64,000 bases of DNA from Flavobacteriales bacterium (GCA_026196775.1 JAPHUD010000018.1:62001-126000), one strand, 5' to 3'. Shown: positions 49,976 through 58,152, counted from the first letter of the stretch. Notes: a model not told the origin generated them from the letters alone. Numbers and translations are program-made.

Positions 49976-51004
49976 TTACTCAGTAGGTTTGCTTTCAAAA
50001 TAATAAATGTTAGTTAACCATTTGCTAGTATCTGCTTCTGTGGTTAGGTCGGTTATATATTCTTCTAACACAACATGAGACATGGGTAAGTTATTTTTTT
50101 CTAAATATTCATGTATAGCCATGTGTGGTTCAGCAAGGTTTTCATAATTGCCATAATAAGCAATTTTTAAGGCTTCACCCCCAAGCTTTACAGTAGTGTA
50201 ATTATCAAATTTAAAATTTTTATCGCCAGAGCTATAAGGAATGGCAGCAGCAACATCTGTCATTTGATTTTCTTCATCCCAATCGTAATAAATGGCACAA
50301 GGCTGTCCTGTTATTTGCACCTCTTTGTTTTGAGTTAGCATTCCGTACATTCCTCCAAAATGTTGACTAAAAAAAGCTTGCATATCATTAAAACTTATTT
50401 TTTCTCTGTGGGTCAAAAAAGTTTTTTCTTCAAAATTTACTGTTTCAATAGCATATTCTTTTGTAGCAGGTTTCTCATTTTCTACAATTTCTTTGAGTTT
50501 TGCTAATCCTTTTTCATAATCTTTTCCAACAGACTCACTAATATCCATAAATAGTCCCATTACATTAAATGGACGAGGCATTTTAGAATCAAATCCCCAA
50601 GTAACAGTGGTTTTGCCTTCAGTTTCGCTTAAAAGAAAGTAACCATTAGCAACACTTTCAAAAGGTTCTATAAAAGTAACAGTAGTTTCAATTTTATCAT
50701 CTGTAATGGTAATTATTTCTTGTTTTCCTTTACCAACATCTTCATTTCCTTCCCAAAAGAAAGTAGTACCAACTGCTCCGTCTTCACCTTCCATCCATGT
50801 TTTTTGATTTGGATCTAATTCTGCCCAGGGTGACCATTTTTGTGAATTTTCAAAATAAAGTAAGTGTTTATGAACTGTTTCTTTTTGAGCATTGATTTCT
50901 ATAGAACGCTCTAATTTAAAGTCTGTGGGAGCAACAAAGGCTAGTACTACTACCGTTAAGATGAGTATTAGAACAATAATCCCGATAATTTTTAATGCTT
51001 TCAT
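49976..51004 (-). CDS. Membrane-anchored SRPBCC (START-like) and GyrI-like two-domain protein
   Basis: The 342-residue protein has one N-terminal membrane helix (about 4-25), an SRPBCC/polyketide-cyclase-like domain (about 30-175: LERSIEINAQKETVHKHLL, WSPWAELDP, WGFDSKMPRPFNVMGLFMD), and a C-terminal GyrI/AraC-effector-like domain (about 185-340: LTHREKISFNDMQAFF, ALKIAYYGNYENL, EEYITDL). Both folds bind small hydrophobic ligands. Members are common in Bacteroidota and lack an assigned function. Since the helix is N-terminal, the domains may face the periplasm. It is monocistronic, with a TACATTTG box upstream. Confidence 0.87.
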   Translation of the reverse strand: MKALKIIGIIVLILILTVVVLAFVAPTDFKLERSIEINAQKETVHKHLLYFENSQKWSPWAELDPNQKTWMEGEDGAVGTTFFWEGNEDVGKGKQEIITITDDKIETTVTFIEPFESVANGYFLLSETEGKTTVTWGFDSKMPRPFNVMGLFMDISESVGKDYEKGLAKLKEIVENEKPATKEYAIETVNFEEKTFLTHREKISFNDMQAFFSQHFGGMYGMLTQNKEVQITGQPCAIYYDWDEENQMTDVAAAIPYSSGDKNFKFDNYTTVKLGGEALKIAYYGNYENLAEPHMAIHEYLEKNNLPMSHVVLEEYITDLTTEADTSKWLTNIYYFESKPTE

Positions 51005-51028
51005 AATAGTTAGGTTTTAGGGTTTATG

Positions 51029-51036
51029 CAAATGTA
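51029..51036 (-). promoter_or_regulatory. Candidate -7 box for the SRPBCC gene
   Basis: The minus strand reads TACATTTG, an exact TAnnTTTG match. The predicted leader is about 20 nt. Confidence 0.5.
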
Positions 51037-51150
51037 TAACAAATTTGGCTTTTGTCTAAATTTTTTTAAAATCAAAGAGTCTTAATAAAAATGCTAAATA
51101 GATATATGAATGGTAAGATTTTCTTAATTTAACATGAAATATATTTTTTT

Positions 51151-51747
51151 ATGAATAGATATTTAGAAAACTTTAAAAATAAATTAGTAGAAATAGATTT
51201 TGAAACACTGGAGGAAGATCCGCATAGTATTTACGCTGTTGATGAGAATTTCAACTTAATTTATTTTAATGAAGCGTATTTTCAATTTGCAAGAGATAAT
51301 GATGGAGAACCGCAAATAACAAATAATCACTCTTTAGGTTCTAATATATTAAGTGCAATAAAAGGTGATATTAAGAAAATATATGCTCAAGCTCTTACTG
51401 AGGTTTTAACAACTGGAAAAAGCAAAAACTTATCTTACGAGTGTTCAAGCATAAAAAAATACAGATTGTTTATGCAGCGGTTATATCCATTAAAAAAAGC
51501 TAAGGGTGTAGTTATAATAAACTCTTTACAAGTAGAGAGTGAATTAAAAAATGTAGCATCTCATTTAGAAAAAAATTACTTGCAAGAAACTGGTTTTATC
51601 AATCAATGTAGTAATTGTAGAAGAACGCAATCAGCTATTGATATAAATAAGTGGGACTGGGTGCCAAGTTATATTTCAACTATGCCTAAAAATATGAGTC
51701 ACACTATTTGTCCAATTTGTTTTGATTATTATTGGAAGAATATTTAA
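51151..51747 (+). CDS. Stand-alone PAS-like protein with C-terminal double-Cys motif
   Basis: The 198-residue protein has a PAS-like domain (about 18-130: HSIYAVDENFNLIYFNEAYFQFA, YPLKKAKGVVIINSL), and a C-terminal segment CSNCRRTQ (Cys153, Cys156), then WDWVPSYI, then ICPICFDYYW (Cys188, Cys191). That C-terminal layout (CxxC, WxxxxxY, CPxC) resembles the short cysteine motif found at the end of some PAS sensor proteins, and could bind zinc or respond to redox. There is no kinase, HTH or other output domain, so it probably works through a protein partner. Its stop overlaps the convergent tag stop by four bases. Confidence 0.7.
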   Translation: MNRYLENFKNKLVEIDFETLEEDPHSIYAVDENFNLIYFNEAYFQFARDNDGEPQITNNHSLGSNILSAIKGDIKKIYAQALTEVLTTGKSKNLSYECSSIKKYRLFMQRLYPLKKAKGVVIINSLQVESELKNVASHLEKNYLQETGFINQCSNCRRTQSAIDINKWDWVPSYISTMPKNMSHTICPICFDYYWKNI

Positions 51748-52337
51748 ATCAGCTTCTTATTGCCAAATTCTTTTTTAATTTCAGCATATCTCGGACAACT
51801 TACCAAGTGATCATTTACCATGCCTATTGCTTGTATGTGAGCATAAAGCGTAGTACTACCTAAAAACTTAAACCCTTTTTTCTTCATGGTTTTAGCCAAT
51901 TCATCAGATATAGCAGTAGTGGCAGGAACTTCTTTCAACGTTTTCCATTGATTTTGTAATTGTTTACCATTTACAAAGCCCCAAATAAATTGAGCAAAAG
52001 AGCCGTATTCTTTTTGGATATCTAGAAAAATCTTTGCATTGTTGATGGCAGCTTCAATTTTGGCTCGATTTCTTATAATTCCTGCATTTTGCAATAACTC
52101 TTCTACTTTTTTGGAGTCGAATTGAGCTACCTTTTTCGGATTAAAATTTGCGAAAGCTTGTCGGTAGTTTTCTCGCTTTTTTAATATGGTTGACCAGCTC
52201 AATCCGGCTTGAGCACTTTCTAATACTAAAAATTCAAATTGTTTGGTATCGTCTAAAACCGGGACACCCCATTCTTCATCATGGTAGTTGATGTACTGTT
52301 CAAAACCTAAGCACCAAGGACATTTTTCTGTTTTCAT
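51744..52337 (-). CDS. tag: DNA-3-methyladenine glycosylase I
   Basis: The 197-residue protein is of the TagI family: KCPWC near the N-terminus, YHDEEWGVPVLDD with the catalytic-pocket Glu, LESAQAGLSWSTILKKRENYR, the helix-hairpin region LLQNAGIIRNRAKIEA, and MVNDHLVSCPRY. The Cys/His set matches the structural zinc site of E. coli Tag. It removes 3-methyladenine from alkylated DNA in base-excision repair. It is the last gene of a compact yggS-DUF1697-tag operon (10 bp gap) and converges with the PAS gene. Confidence 0.95.
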   Translation of the reverse strand: MKTEKCPWCLGFEQYINYHDEEWGVPVLDDTKQFEFLVLESAQAGLSWSTILKKRENYRQAFANFNPKKVAQFDSKKVEELLQNAGIIRNRAKIEAAINNAKIFLDIQKEYGSFAQFIWGFVNGKQLQNQWKTLKEVPATTAISDELAKTMKKKGFKFLGSTTLYAHIQAIGMVNDHLVSCPRYAEIKKEFGNKKLI

Positions 52338-52347
52338 AGATATGTTT

Positions 52348-52890
52348 TTAGCTATTCATTAATTGATGTAATTTGGAGGTAGTATTCCAATTTCTCACAG
52401 TAATATTTTTATAAATGGGAAGTTGAATAAGTTTGCTTAAATAACTTCTGTTGGTTTTTTCTATTAATCGTGTGAAATAGATGGCATGCGTTCCTGAGTA
52501 AGCTTTGTCTACTTCATTGTGTTGCGGAATGTCAGCAATAATTGCAGTAGCTTTAAGTGGAGCCTTTATAAATAAAACATCGTAGCGGTAGTTGTCTTTA
52601 TCAGTACCAAAATTTGTAGGAATTTCCTCAACAACTTTATTCAATTGTTGATGTGTTATTACTACTACAACAGAGTTGTAATTAAATTGCTCGGATAAGG
52701 TTTTTTCAATGGTTTGGGTTAGTTGGTTGAGATCTTTGGTGTCGGATTTAAAAATTACATTTCCACTTTGAATGTACGTTTTTACATCAGTAAACCCCAT
52801 TTTCTCAAAACAAGCTTTTAAGTCCACCATTTTGATGATGTTATTGCCACCAACATTAATACCTCTGAGTAATGCTAAATATTTTGTCAT
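52348..52890 (-). CDS. DUF1697 family protein
   Basis: The 180-residue protein starts MTKYLALLRGINVGGNN and continues KACFEKMGFTDVKTYIQSGNVIFKS, the signature of DUF1697, a small cytoplasmic family with duplicated ferredoxin-like halves. The C-terminal half has YFTRLIEKTNRSYLSKLIQLPIYKNITVRNWNT, also conserved. The function is unknown. It lies 2 bp after yggS and 10 bp before tag, so the three are surely cotranscribed. Confidence 0.92.
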   Translation of the reverse strand: MTKYLALLRGINVGGNNIIKMVDLKACFEKMGFTDVKTYIQSGNVIFKSDTKDLNQLTQTIEKTLSEQFNYNSVVVVITHQQLNKVVEEIPTNFGTDKDNYRYDVLFIKAPLKATAIIADIPQHNEVDKAYSGTHAIYFTRLIEKTNRSYLSKLIQLPIYKNITVRNWNTTSKLHQLMNS

Positions 52891-52892
52891 AA

Positions 52893-53552
52893 CTAATGGT
52901 AATTTCTTTCCCCAAAGATACTACTTCCTACCCGAATCATAGTACTGCCTTCTTCTATGGCGAGTTGGTAATCTCCGCTCATGCCCATGGATAGAGTTGA
53001 AAGTGGAAAGTATAAAGTGGAAAGTTTATCAAATAGATTTTTTAGGTTTTTAAATTCTTTTCGGATTTGGTTTTCATCATCGGTAAAAGTTGCCATACCC
53101 ATTAGCCCAACAACTTTTATGTTTTTTAAATGTTGGAAGGTTTCACTTTTAAGAAGTTCAATCACTTCTTTTTCATCAAAGCCAAATTTGGTATCTTCTT
53201 CAGCAATGTGGATTTGCAATAAACAATTAATTACTCTTTCGTTTTGAGCTGCTCGTTTATTAATTTCTTTTAGCAATTTAAAACTATCCACACCATGAAT
53301 TAGGCTTACAAAAGGAGCAATATATTTTACTTTGTTGCTTTGTAAATGGCCTATCATGTGCCACTCAATATCTTTAGGTAAGCTTTCGTATTTTTCAGTT
53401 AGTTCTTGTACTTTGTTTTCTCCAAAAATTCGTTGTCCGGCTTGGTAAGCCTCTAAAATAGCTTCGTTGGGTTTTGTTTTAGAAACGGCTACCAAAGTAA
53501 CGTATTTAGGAATAGAAGCTTTTATTTGTTTTAGGTTTGCTGTAATATTCAT
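52893..53552 (-). CDS. YggS/PROSC-type PLP-binding protein
   Basis: The 219-residue protein has the PLP-lysine motif LVAVSKTKPNEAI, FGENKVQEL, WHMIGHLQSNKVKYI, and the phosphate-binding C-terminus SMGMSGDYQLAIEEGSTMIRVGSSIFG. It maintains PLP and amino-acid homeostasis in the cytoplasm. Oddly, between NLFDK and SMGMS the codons come from a 35-bp heptamer repeat and encode a 7-residue-periodic LSTLYFPLSTL. An exact TAACTTTG box ends five bases before the ATG, which predicts a leaderless mRNA. First gene of the yggS-DUF1697-tag operon. Confidence 0.93.
   Translation of the reverse strand: MNITANLKQIKASIPKYVTLVAVSKTKPNEAILEAYQAGQRIFGENKVQELTEKYESLPKDIEWHMIGHLQSNKVKYIAPFVSLIHGVDSFKLLKEINKRAAQNERVINCLLQIHIAEEDTKFGFDEKEVIELLKSETFQHLKNIKVVGLMGMATFTDDENQIRKEFKNLKNLFDKLSTLYFPLSTLSMGMSGDYQLAIEEGSTMIRVGSSIFGERNYH
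52996..53030. repeat. Heptamer repeat inside the yggS coding region
   Basis: Five consecutive 7-mers on the plus strand: GTTGAAA, GTGGAAA, GTATAAA, GTGGAAA, GTTTATC. On the coding strand they spell LSTL twice at seven-residue spacing. Confidence 0.85.
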
Positions 53553-53556
53553 GAAG

Positions 53557-53564
53557 CAAAGTTA
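53557..53564 (-). promoter_or_regulatory. -7 box of the yggS operon, leaderless start predicted
   Basis: The minus strand reads TAACTTTG, identical to the rnpB box. The same 5-base spacing puts the transcript start on the A of the yggS ATG (53552). Confidence 0.6.
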
Positions 53565-53589
53565 GTTTTTTAGCTTGGGTGTTGAAAGG

Positions 53590-53979
53590 TTAGTTACTTT
53601 TTAATCCTCGAATTATTAGAACAATTCCTTGTAAGGATAAAATCCCACCAATCAACCATGCAGCTATGCTGAATATAAAAATCACGCCAACTTTAGATGA
53701 CCAAAAAAAGATAATTGTTCCTGCTAAAAATATTGCAAGTCCAATTATAAACCAATAAATTCCATTAATTTTTGTATTTTTTTTTGCTTCGATTTCTTGA
53801 GCTTCCTTTTGTATTTTATCAATGTTATTTAATTCTAACATTATGCTCTGCTTAAGGTTGTCTGAAACTTCATATTCATTAAATACACGAGCAATCTCCC
53901 CAAATGAAGCACCATTTTTCTTAATTTTTATACAATATTCTTTTAACTCATTTTCAGATAAATTTTTTAAGTTATTCAT
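53590..53979 (-). CDS. Small membrane protein of unknown function
   Basis: The 129-residue protein has a helical, charged N-terminal half (NNLKNLSENELKEYCIKIKK, then EIARVFNEYEV resembling a short helix-turn-helix) and two membrane helices at about 70-90 and 98-122 (WFIIGLAIFLAGTIIFFW and IFIFSIAAWLIGGILSLQGI). It lies alone between the DUF1015 gene and yggS. I recognise no family. Similar two-helix proteins with short soluble heads are frequent in Bacteroidota. The protein at 55353 is similar in architecture only. Confidence 0.65.
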   Translation of the reverse strand: MNNLKNLSENELKEYCIKIKKNGASFGEIARVFNEYEVSDNLKQSIMLELNNIDKIQKEAQEIEAKKNTKINGIYWFIIGLAIFLAGTIIFFWSSKVGVIFIFSIAAWLIGGILSLQGIVLIIRGLKSN

Positions 53980-54033
53980 TACTCATGTTTTTAGATTATT
54001 GATAAAATTAGCGATAAAATAAAATTAAGCCAA

Positions 54034-54060
54034 AACCTCCCTACTGGGAAGGTTGGGAGG
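54034..54060. repeat. GC-rich palindrome at the 3' end of the DUF1015 gene
   Basis: CCTCCC (54036-54041) pairs with GGGAGG (54055-54060), and AACCTCCC pairs with GGGAAGGTT with one bulge, in an otherwise AT-rich region. It overlaps the stop codon and the last six sense codons of the DUF1015 gene and may act as its terminator. Its composition is unlike the surrounding DNA. Confidence 0.75.
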
Positions 54061-55306
54061 AGCTATCCCCTAAACTATAAATTGTTAAACCACTACGCAT
54101 TTTGGGTTCTATCCAAGTACTTTTTGGAGGCATAATGTTGTTGGCATCGGCAACAGCTTTTAGTTGTTCTATCGCAACAGGAAATAAACCAAAAGCAACA
54201 ATGGCTTCTTCGCTATCTACTTTTTCTCTTAACCCTTCAGCTCCTTTAGTACCTTCCATAAATTCAATACGGTTATCGGTTTTTAAGTCGGTAATGCCTA
54301 GAATTGGTGTCAGGAGGTTGGTAGTAAGAATTCTTGCGTCCAAATTGCCTACAATATCATTTTCATCATAAGTGCCTTTTTTTGCAGTAAGCGAATACCA
54401 TTTTCCAGCAAGGTACATAGAGAAATTATGTCTTTTTGTAGGGGCATAGTCTGTGGTTTTTTCTTCTACTTCAAAAATTTTTGCAACTTCGACTAAAAAG
54501 CTTTCGGGAGTATGTTCGTTCAAACTGCTAACCATTCTGTTGTATTCAATAATATTGAGTTTGCTTTCGGGAATAAGGTAGGACAAAAAGAAATTAAACG
54601 GAGCATCAGGATTGTAATTTGGATTCTCAGAACGTTTGCTTTGAGCATACAATACTGAAGAAGCAGAACGATGATGTCCGTCTGCGATGTAAATTTTATC
54701 AATATTCTTAAAGGCTTCAACCAAGGTGTTGATGTCTTTTATATCATTTACTAACCATAAATCTTGTTTGATGTGGTGCGTAGTACAAAACTCGTATTCA
54801 GAACGAGTGGTTAAATATTTATTAATAACGGCATCTACAGCAGGGTTATCTTTATAGGTTAGCAAAACAGGCTCTGCATTAAACTGGCACACATCTAAAT
54901 AGAGTTTAAAAGTTTCTTCACGTTGTGTTAAAGTATGTTCATGAATTTTTATATTACCGTTGAGGTAATCATCAACAGAAATTCCAGAAATTAACCCTAC
55001 ATAAGTGTTGGTTGGCGTTATTTGTCGGTAAATGTAAAAAGACTCTTTTTCATCTTGCATGAAAATACCAGCATCATTAAACTCGTCAAATCTTTCTTTA
55101 ACCTTTTCAAAACGTTCTACAGAATTGGGTTGTGTTTTATTATCGGCTCTAAACTCGGGATTAATTACATGCAAAAAAGTGTAAGGATTACTTTCGAGTT
55201 TAGCTTCGAGTAAATGTTTTTTATAAATATAAGCTGGCATGGAAGAAACCAAATAGGCTTTGTCACGTGTAGGACGAATTGCTTTGAAAGGGATTATTTT
55301 TGCCAT
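54041..55306 (-). CDS. DUF1015 family protein
   Basis: The 421-residue protein starts MAKIIPFKAIRPTRDKAYLVSSMPAY and has YIADGHHRSASSVLYA (about residues 207-222), the conserved core of DUF1015 (COG4198). It is cytoplasmic, with no known activity, and is frequently located next to serine-biosynthesis genes in Bacteroidota, as here (serA is about 670 bp upstream). The C-terminal SSSQPSQ after the conserved IYSLGD is encoded by a GC-rich palindromic repeat and looks like read-through into a mobile-type repeat. A link to phosphoserine metabolism is suggested only by context. Confidence 0.9.
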   Translation of the reverse strand: MAKIIPFKAIRPTRDKAYLVSSMPAYIYKKHLLEAKLESNPYTFLHVINPEFRADNKTQPNSVERFEKVKERFDEFNDAGIFMQDEKESFYIYRQITPTNTYVGLISGISVDDYLNGNIKIHEHTLTQREETFKLYLDVCQFNAEPVLLTYKDNPAVDAVINKYLTTRSEYEFCTTHHIKQDLWLVNDIKDINTLVEAFKNIDKIYIADGHHRSASSVLYAQSKRSENPNYNPDAPFNFFLSYLIPESKLNIIEYNRMVSSLNEHTPESFLVEVAKIFEVEEKTTDYAPTKRHNFSMYLAGKWYSLTAKKGTYDENDIVGNLDARILTTNLLTPILGITDLKTDNRIEFMEGTKGAEGLREKVDSEEAIVAFGLFPVAIEQLKAVADANNIMPPKSTWIEPKMRSGLTIYSLGDSSSQPSQ

Positions 55307-55352
55307 ATGTTTTTATGTTTTAATCGATTTAAACCACATAGTGAAATAGTTT

Positions 55353-55943
55353 TTATTGTTTGGGAAGTTTGATTAATTTTTTCAATATCATTGGAGCAAA
55401 AAATGTAATAGCTAAAAATATTACTCCAGTAATACCAAAGTCAATAATGAATTTTTCTTTTCCAAAGCCCACCCAGTCTATTAGTATTAATATCACTCCA
55501 ATCACTAAAAAACTATTAAAAAACCAATTTAATAAATTCAATTTCGTGTGTAAATACCATAGTTTATAATAGTGATGATTAGTATCTTCTTTATGTAGTT
55601 GTTTGAAAATTTGAAATGCTTCCTTGTATTGTTTTCTTTTAGAAAGAATAATAGCTGATAAAAATCTTACATCCCTATGGCAATCAATATATTGCTTTTG
55701 ATTAGAAGGTAGTTTATTAAGAAGTTCTTTAGCCTCTTCTAGTATTTCAGATGTTTTGTCAAGATAATGTTTGTCAAATAACGAGTTGGCGTAATATAAT
55801 TTGACTTCAATAAATTTACAAATCTTATCATGATTTACTATTCCTTGATAGTTCTTAAAATAAACAATATTAGATTCATAGAAATCAATAACTTCATTTG
55901 GGTTCTTTATATTTATATTAGTTATTTGATTTTCTATATCCAT
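55353..55943 (-). CDS. TPR-like two-helix membrane protein, unknown function
   Basis: The 196-residue protein has an N-terminal helical-repeat region (about 10-125, TPR-like: FIEVKLYYANSLFDKHYLDK, LSAIILSKRKQYKEAFQIF) and two C-terminal membrane helices (about 138-158 and 165-188). The soluble part is probably cytoplasmic. It lies between serA (28 bp upstream) and the DUF1015 gene (46 bp downstream), all on the minus strand, so it may be part of the serine operon. I recognise no named family. Confidence 0.7.
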   Translation of the reverse strand: MDIENQITNINIKNPNEVIDFYESNIVYFKNYQGIVNHDKICKFIEVKLYYANSLFDKHYLDKTSEILEEAKELLNKLPSNQKQYIDCHRDVRFLSAIILSKRKQYKEAFQIFKQLHKEDTNHHYYKLWYLHTKLNLLNWFFNSFLVIGVILILIDWVGFGKEKFIIDFGITGVIFLAITFFAPMILKKLIKLPKQ

Positions 55944-55971
55944 ATAAAAGCGATATTCTAAATAGGAAAAA

Positions 55972-56919
55972 TTACAATAACAACGCTTTTATCTGACTAG
56001 CCAGTTCTTCACCAATTCTGTCTTGAGCTTCTAATGTAGCAGCACCAATATGTGGAGTAAGTGAAATTTTTGGGTGTTTCAATAAATCTTCTCTTGGAGT
56101 TGGTTCGTTTTCAAAAACATCTAAAGCAGCGTGAGCCACTTTGCCTGAGTTTAAATTGGTAATTAACGCATCTTCATCTACCACACCACCACGAGCAGCA
56201 TTCACAATGATTACACCATCTTTCATGATGGCGAACTCTTCAATTCCTATGGCTGGTTGATTTAATTTGGGCACATGTAATGAGACGAAATCAGCTTTAG
56301 CAAGCACTTCTTCTTTAGAAGAAGAAGTTAACTCAATAGCAATTTTTTGTCCTCCTACAGTAACATTTACAGTAGCTTTTTCCGCAAAAGGATCGGTGTA
56401 AATAACATTCATTCCGCAACCTAAAGCATAACTTGCCGTTGCCTGTCCAATTCTTCCGAAGCCAATAATTCCAAGTGTTTTTCCGCGTAATTCTACGCCT
56501 TTAGCGTATTTTTTCTTTAAAGTTTTAAATTCAGTTGCTCCGTTTACAGGCATTGTTCTGTTGGCATCATATAAAAATCTAACAGCACCAAATAAGTGAG
56601 CCATTACCATTTCTGCTACCGACTGAGAAGAAGATGCTGGTGTATTGATAACATGTAAGCCCTTTTCTTTGGCATAAGCAACATCTATATTGTCCATTCC
56701 AACACCACCACGTCCGATTAATTTCAAATCTGGACAAGCATCAATAAGGTCTTTACGAACAGTAGTAGCACTTCTTACTAAAAGTGCTACATAATTTTCG
56801 TTATTTATAGTTTGGATTAATTCATTTTGAGGGACTGTTTCTGTTACTACAGTAAAACCTGCTGCTTCTAATTGTTGTTTGCCTATTGGGGCAATTCCAT
56901 CGTTTGCTAATATTTTCAT
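55972..56919 (-). CDS. serA: D-3-phosphoglycerate dehydrogenase (short form)
   Basis: The 315-residue D-2-hydroxyacid dehydrogenase has the substrate-binding LIGRGGVGMDNID, the Rossmann GIIGFGRIGQATA, VNAARGGVVDEDAL with the catalytic Arg, a Glu in DVFENEP, and the catalytic His in PHIGAAT. It has no regulatory ACT domain, as in many Bacteroidota SerA. It oxidises 3-phosphoglycerate, the first step of serine synthesis. Its position 73 bp downstream of serC supports this assignment over other hydroxyacid dehydrogenases. A heptamer repeat fills the gap. Confidence 0.93.
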   Translation of the reverse strand: MKILANDGIAPIGKQQLEAAGFTVVTETVPQNELIQTINNENYVALLVRSATTVRKDLIDACPDLKLIGRGGVGMDNIDVAYAKEKGLHVINTPASSSQSVAEMVMAHLFGAVRFLYDANRTMPVNGATEFKTLKKKYAKGVELRGKTLGIIGFGRIGQATASYALGCGMNVIYTDPFAEKATVNVTVGGQKIAIELTSSSKEEVLAKADFVSLHVPKLNQPAIGIEEFAIMKDGVIIVNAARGGVVDEDALITNLNSGKVAHAALDVFENEPTPREDLLKHPKISLTPHIGAATLEAQDRIGEELASQIKALLL

Positions 56920-56935
56920 TTGATAGGTCTAGGTT

Positions 56936-56986
56936 TTTGAGGTTTGAGGTTAGAAGTTTAGGATTAACTAACTTCAAACATTTAAC
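56936..56986. repeat. Heptamer repeat between serC and serA
   Basis: 7-base steps TTTGAGG, TTTGAGG, TTAGAAG, TTTAGGA are followed by TTAACTA and then ACTTCAA, ACATTTA. GAAGTT (56954-56959 region) can pair with AACTTC (56970-56975). Same unit (TTTGAGG) as the repeat at 37062. Confidence 0.75.
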
Positions 56987-56992
56987 TTTTTA

Positions 56993-58066
56993 TTAATTGT
57001 ATTTTTTGGCAAATTCTTTCATTACATCTACCAATACTTGAACACTTTCTAAAGGCAACGCATTATACATGGAAGCTCTGTATCCGCCTACATCTCTATG
57101 TCCTTTAATTCCACTAATGTTGGCTGCTTGCCACATTTTGTTGAATTCATCCGTTAAACTTTCATCTTTTAATACAAAAGTGGCATTCATGTTAGAGCGA
57201 TCAGCAACATTAGCTGTTCCTTCAAATAGTGGATTAGCATCAATTTCGTTGTATAATAAATCTGCTTTTTGCTGGTTAACTTTTTCTATCCATTCTACAC
57301 CACCATTATCTTTTAACCATTGCAAAGTAAGCATAGAAACATAAATAGGGAATACGGGTGGGGTATTAAACATAGATTCTTTTTTGATGTGCGTTTGTAA
57401 GTCTAACATAGTTGGAATTTCACGTCCGTTTTTACCTAAAGCACTGTCTTTTACAATGTATAAGGTAGTTCCAGCTGGTCCCATATTTTTTTGAGCACCC
57501 GCGTAAATCATGTCAAATTGTGAAACATCAATTTTTTTACTAAATATATCTGATGACATATCAGCAATAATAGGAATGCGGCTAACAGGAATATTTTTAA
57601 ATTGTGTACCAAAAATAGTATTGTTAGTAGTTATGTGTAAATAATCGGCATCACCCGGAATTTGATATTTTTTAGGAATATAGTTGAAGTTTTTGTCTTT
57701 TGAACTGGCTATTTCATGTACAGTTCCCATTTTTTCAGCTTCTTTTAATGCTTTACTTGCCCACACACCTGTGTTTACATAAGCTGCAGCGCCACCTTCC
57801 TTCATAAAGTTATAAGGAACCTTTAAAAAACCTAAACTAGCTCCACCTTGAAGAAACAATATAGAGTAACCATCCGGAACGTCTAATAATTCTTTAACTA
57901 AAGCTTGAGCTTTTTCCATTACTTCAACAAAATCTTTACTTCTGTGAGAAATCTCTATTAATGAAAGATTTAAGTTGTTGAAATTAATTACTGCTTCTGA
58001 TGCTTGCTTTAATACTTCTTGAGGCAAGATGCATGGTCCTGCACTGAAATTATGAATTTTAGACAT
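56993..58066 (-). CDS. serC: Phosphoserine aminotransferase
   Basis: The 357-residue class V aminotransferase starts MSKIHNFSAGPCILPQEVL, has LFLQGGASLGF, the PLP-lysine motif YAGAQKNMGPAG, and GIKGHRDVGGYRASMYNALPL at the C-terminus, all specific to SerC. It transfers the amino group from glutamate to 3-phosphohydroxypyruvate in the serine pathway and can also serve pyridoxine synthesis. It heads the serC-serA-(TPR protein)-DUF1015 run and has a TACCTTTG promoter box about 35 bp upstream. Confidence 0.97.
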   Translation of the reverse strand: MSKIHNFSAGPCILPQEVLKQASEAVINFNNLNLSLIEISHRSKDFVEVMEKAQALVKELLDVPDGYSILFLQGGASLGFLKVPYNFMKEGGAAAYVNTGVWASKALKEAEKMGTVHEIASSKDKNFNYIPKKYQIPGDADYLHITTNNTIFGTQFKNIPVSRIPIIADMSSDIFSKKIDVSQFDMIYAGAQKNMGPAGTTLYIVKDSALGKNGREIPTMLDLQTHIKKESMFNTPPVFPIYVSMLTLQWLKDNGGVEWIEKVNQQKADLLYNEIDANPLFEGTANVADRSNMNATFVLKDESLTDEFNKMWQAANISGIKGHRDVGGYRASMYNALPLESVQVLVDVMKEFAKKYN

Positions 58067-58101
58067 AAATTATTGGTTTTTAAAAGTAACTGATTTTTCG
58101 A

Positions 58102-58109
58102 CAAAGGTA
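58102..58109 (-). promoter_or_regulatory. Candidate -7 box for serC
   Basis: The minus strand reads TACCTTTG, an exact TAnnTTTG match. The predicted leader is about 31 nt. Confidence 0.55.
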
Positions 58110-58152
58110 GTATTATTATCATCCTTTTAAAAAAAAAATAAAGAGTTAATTT

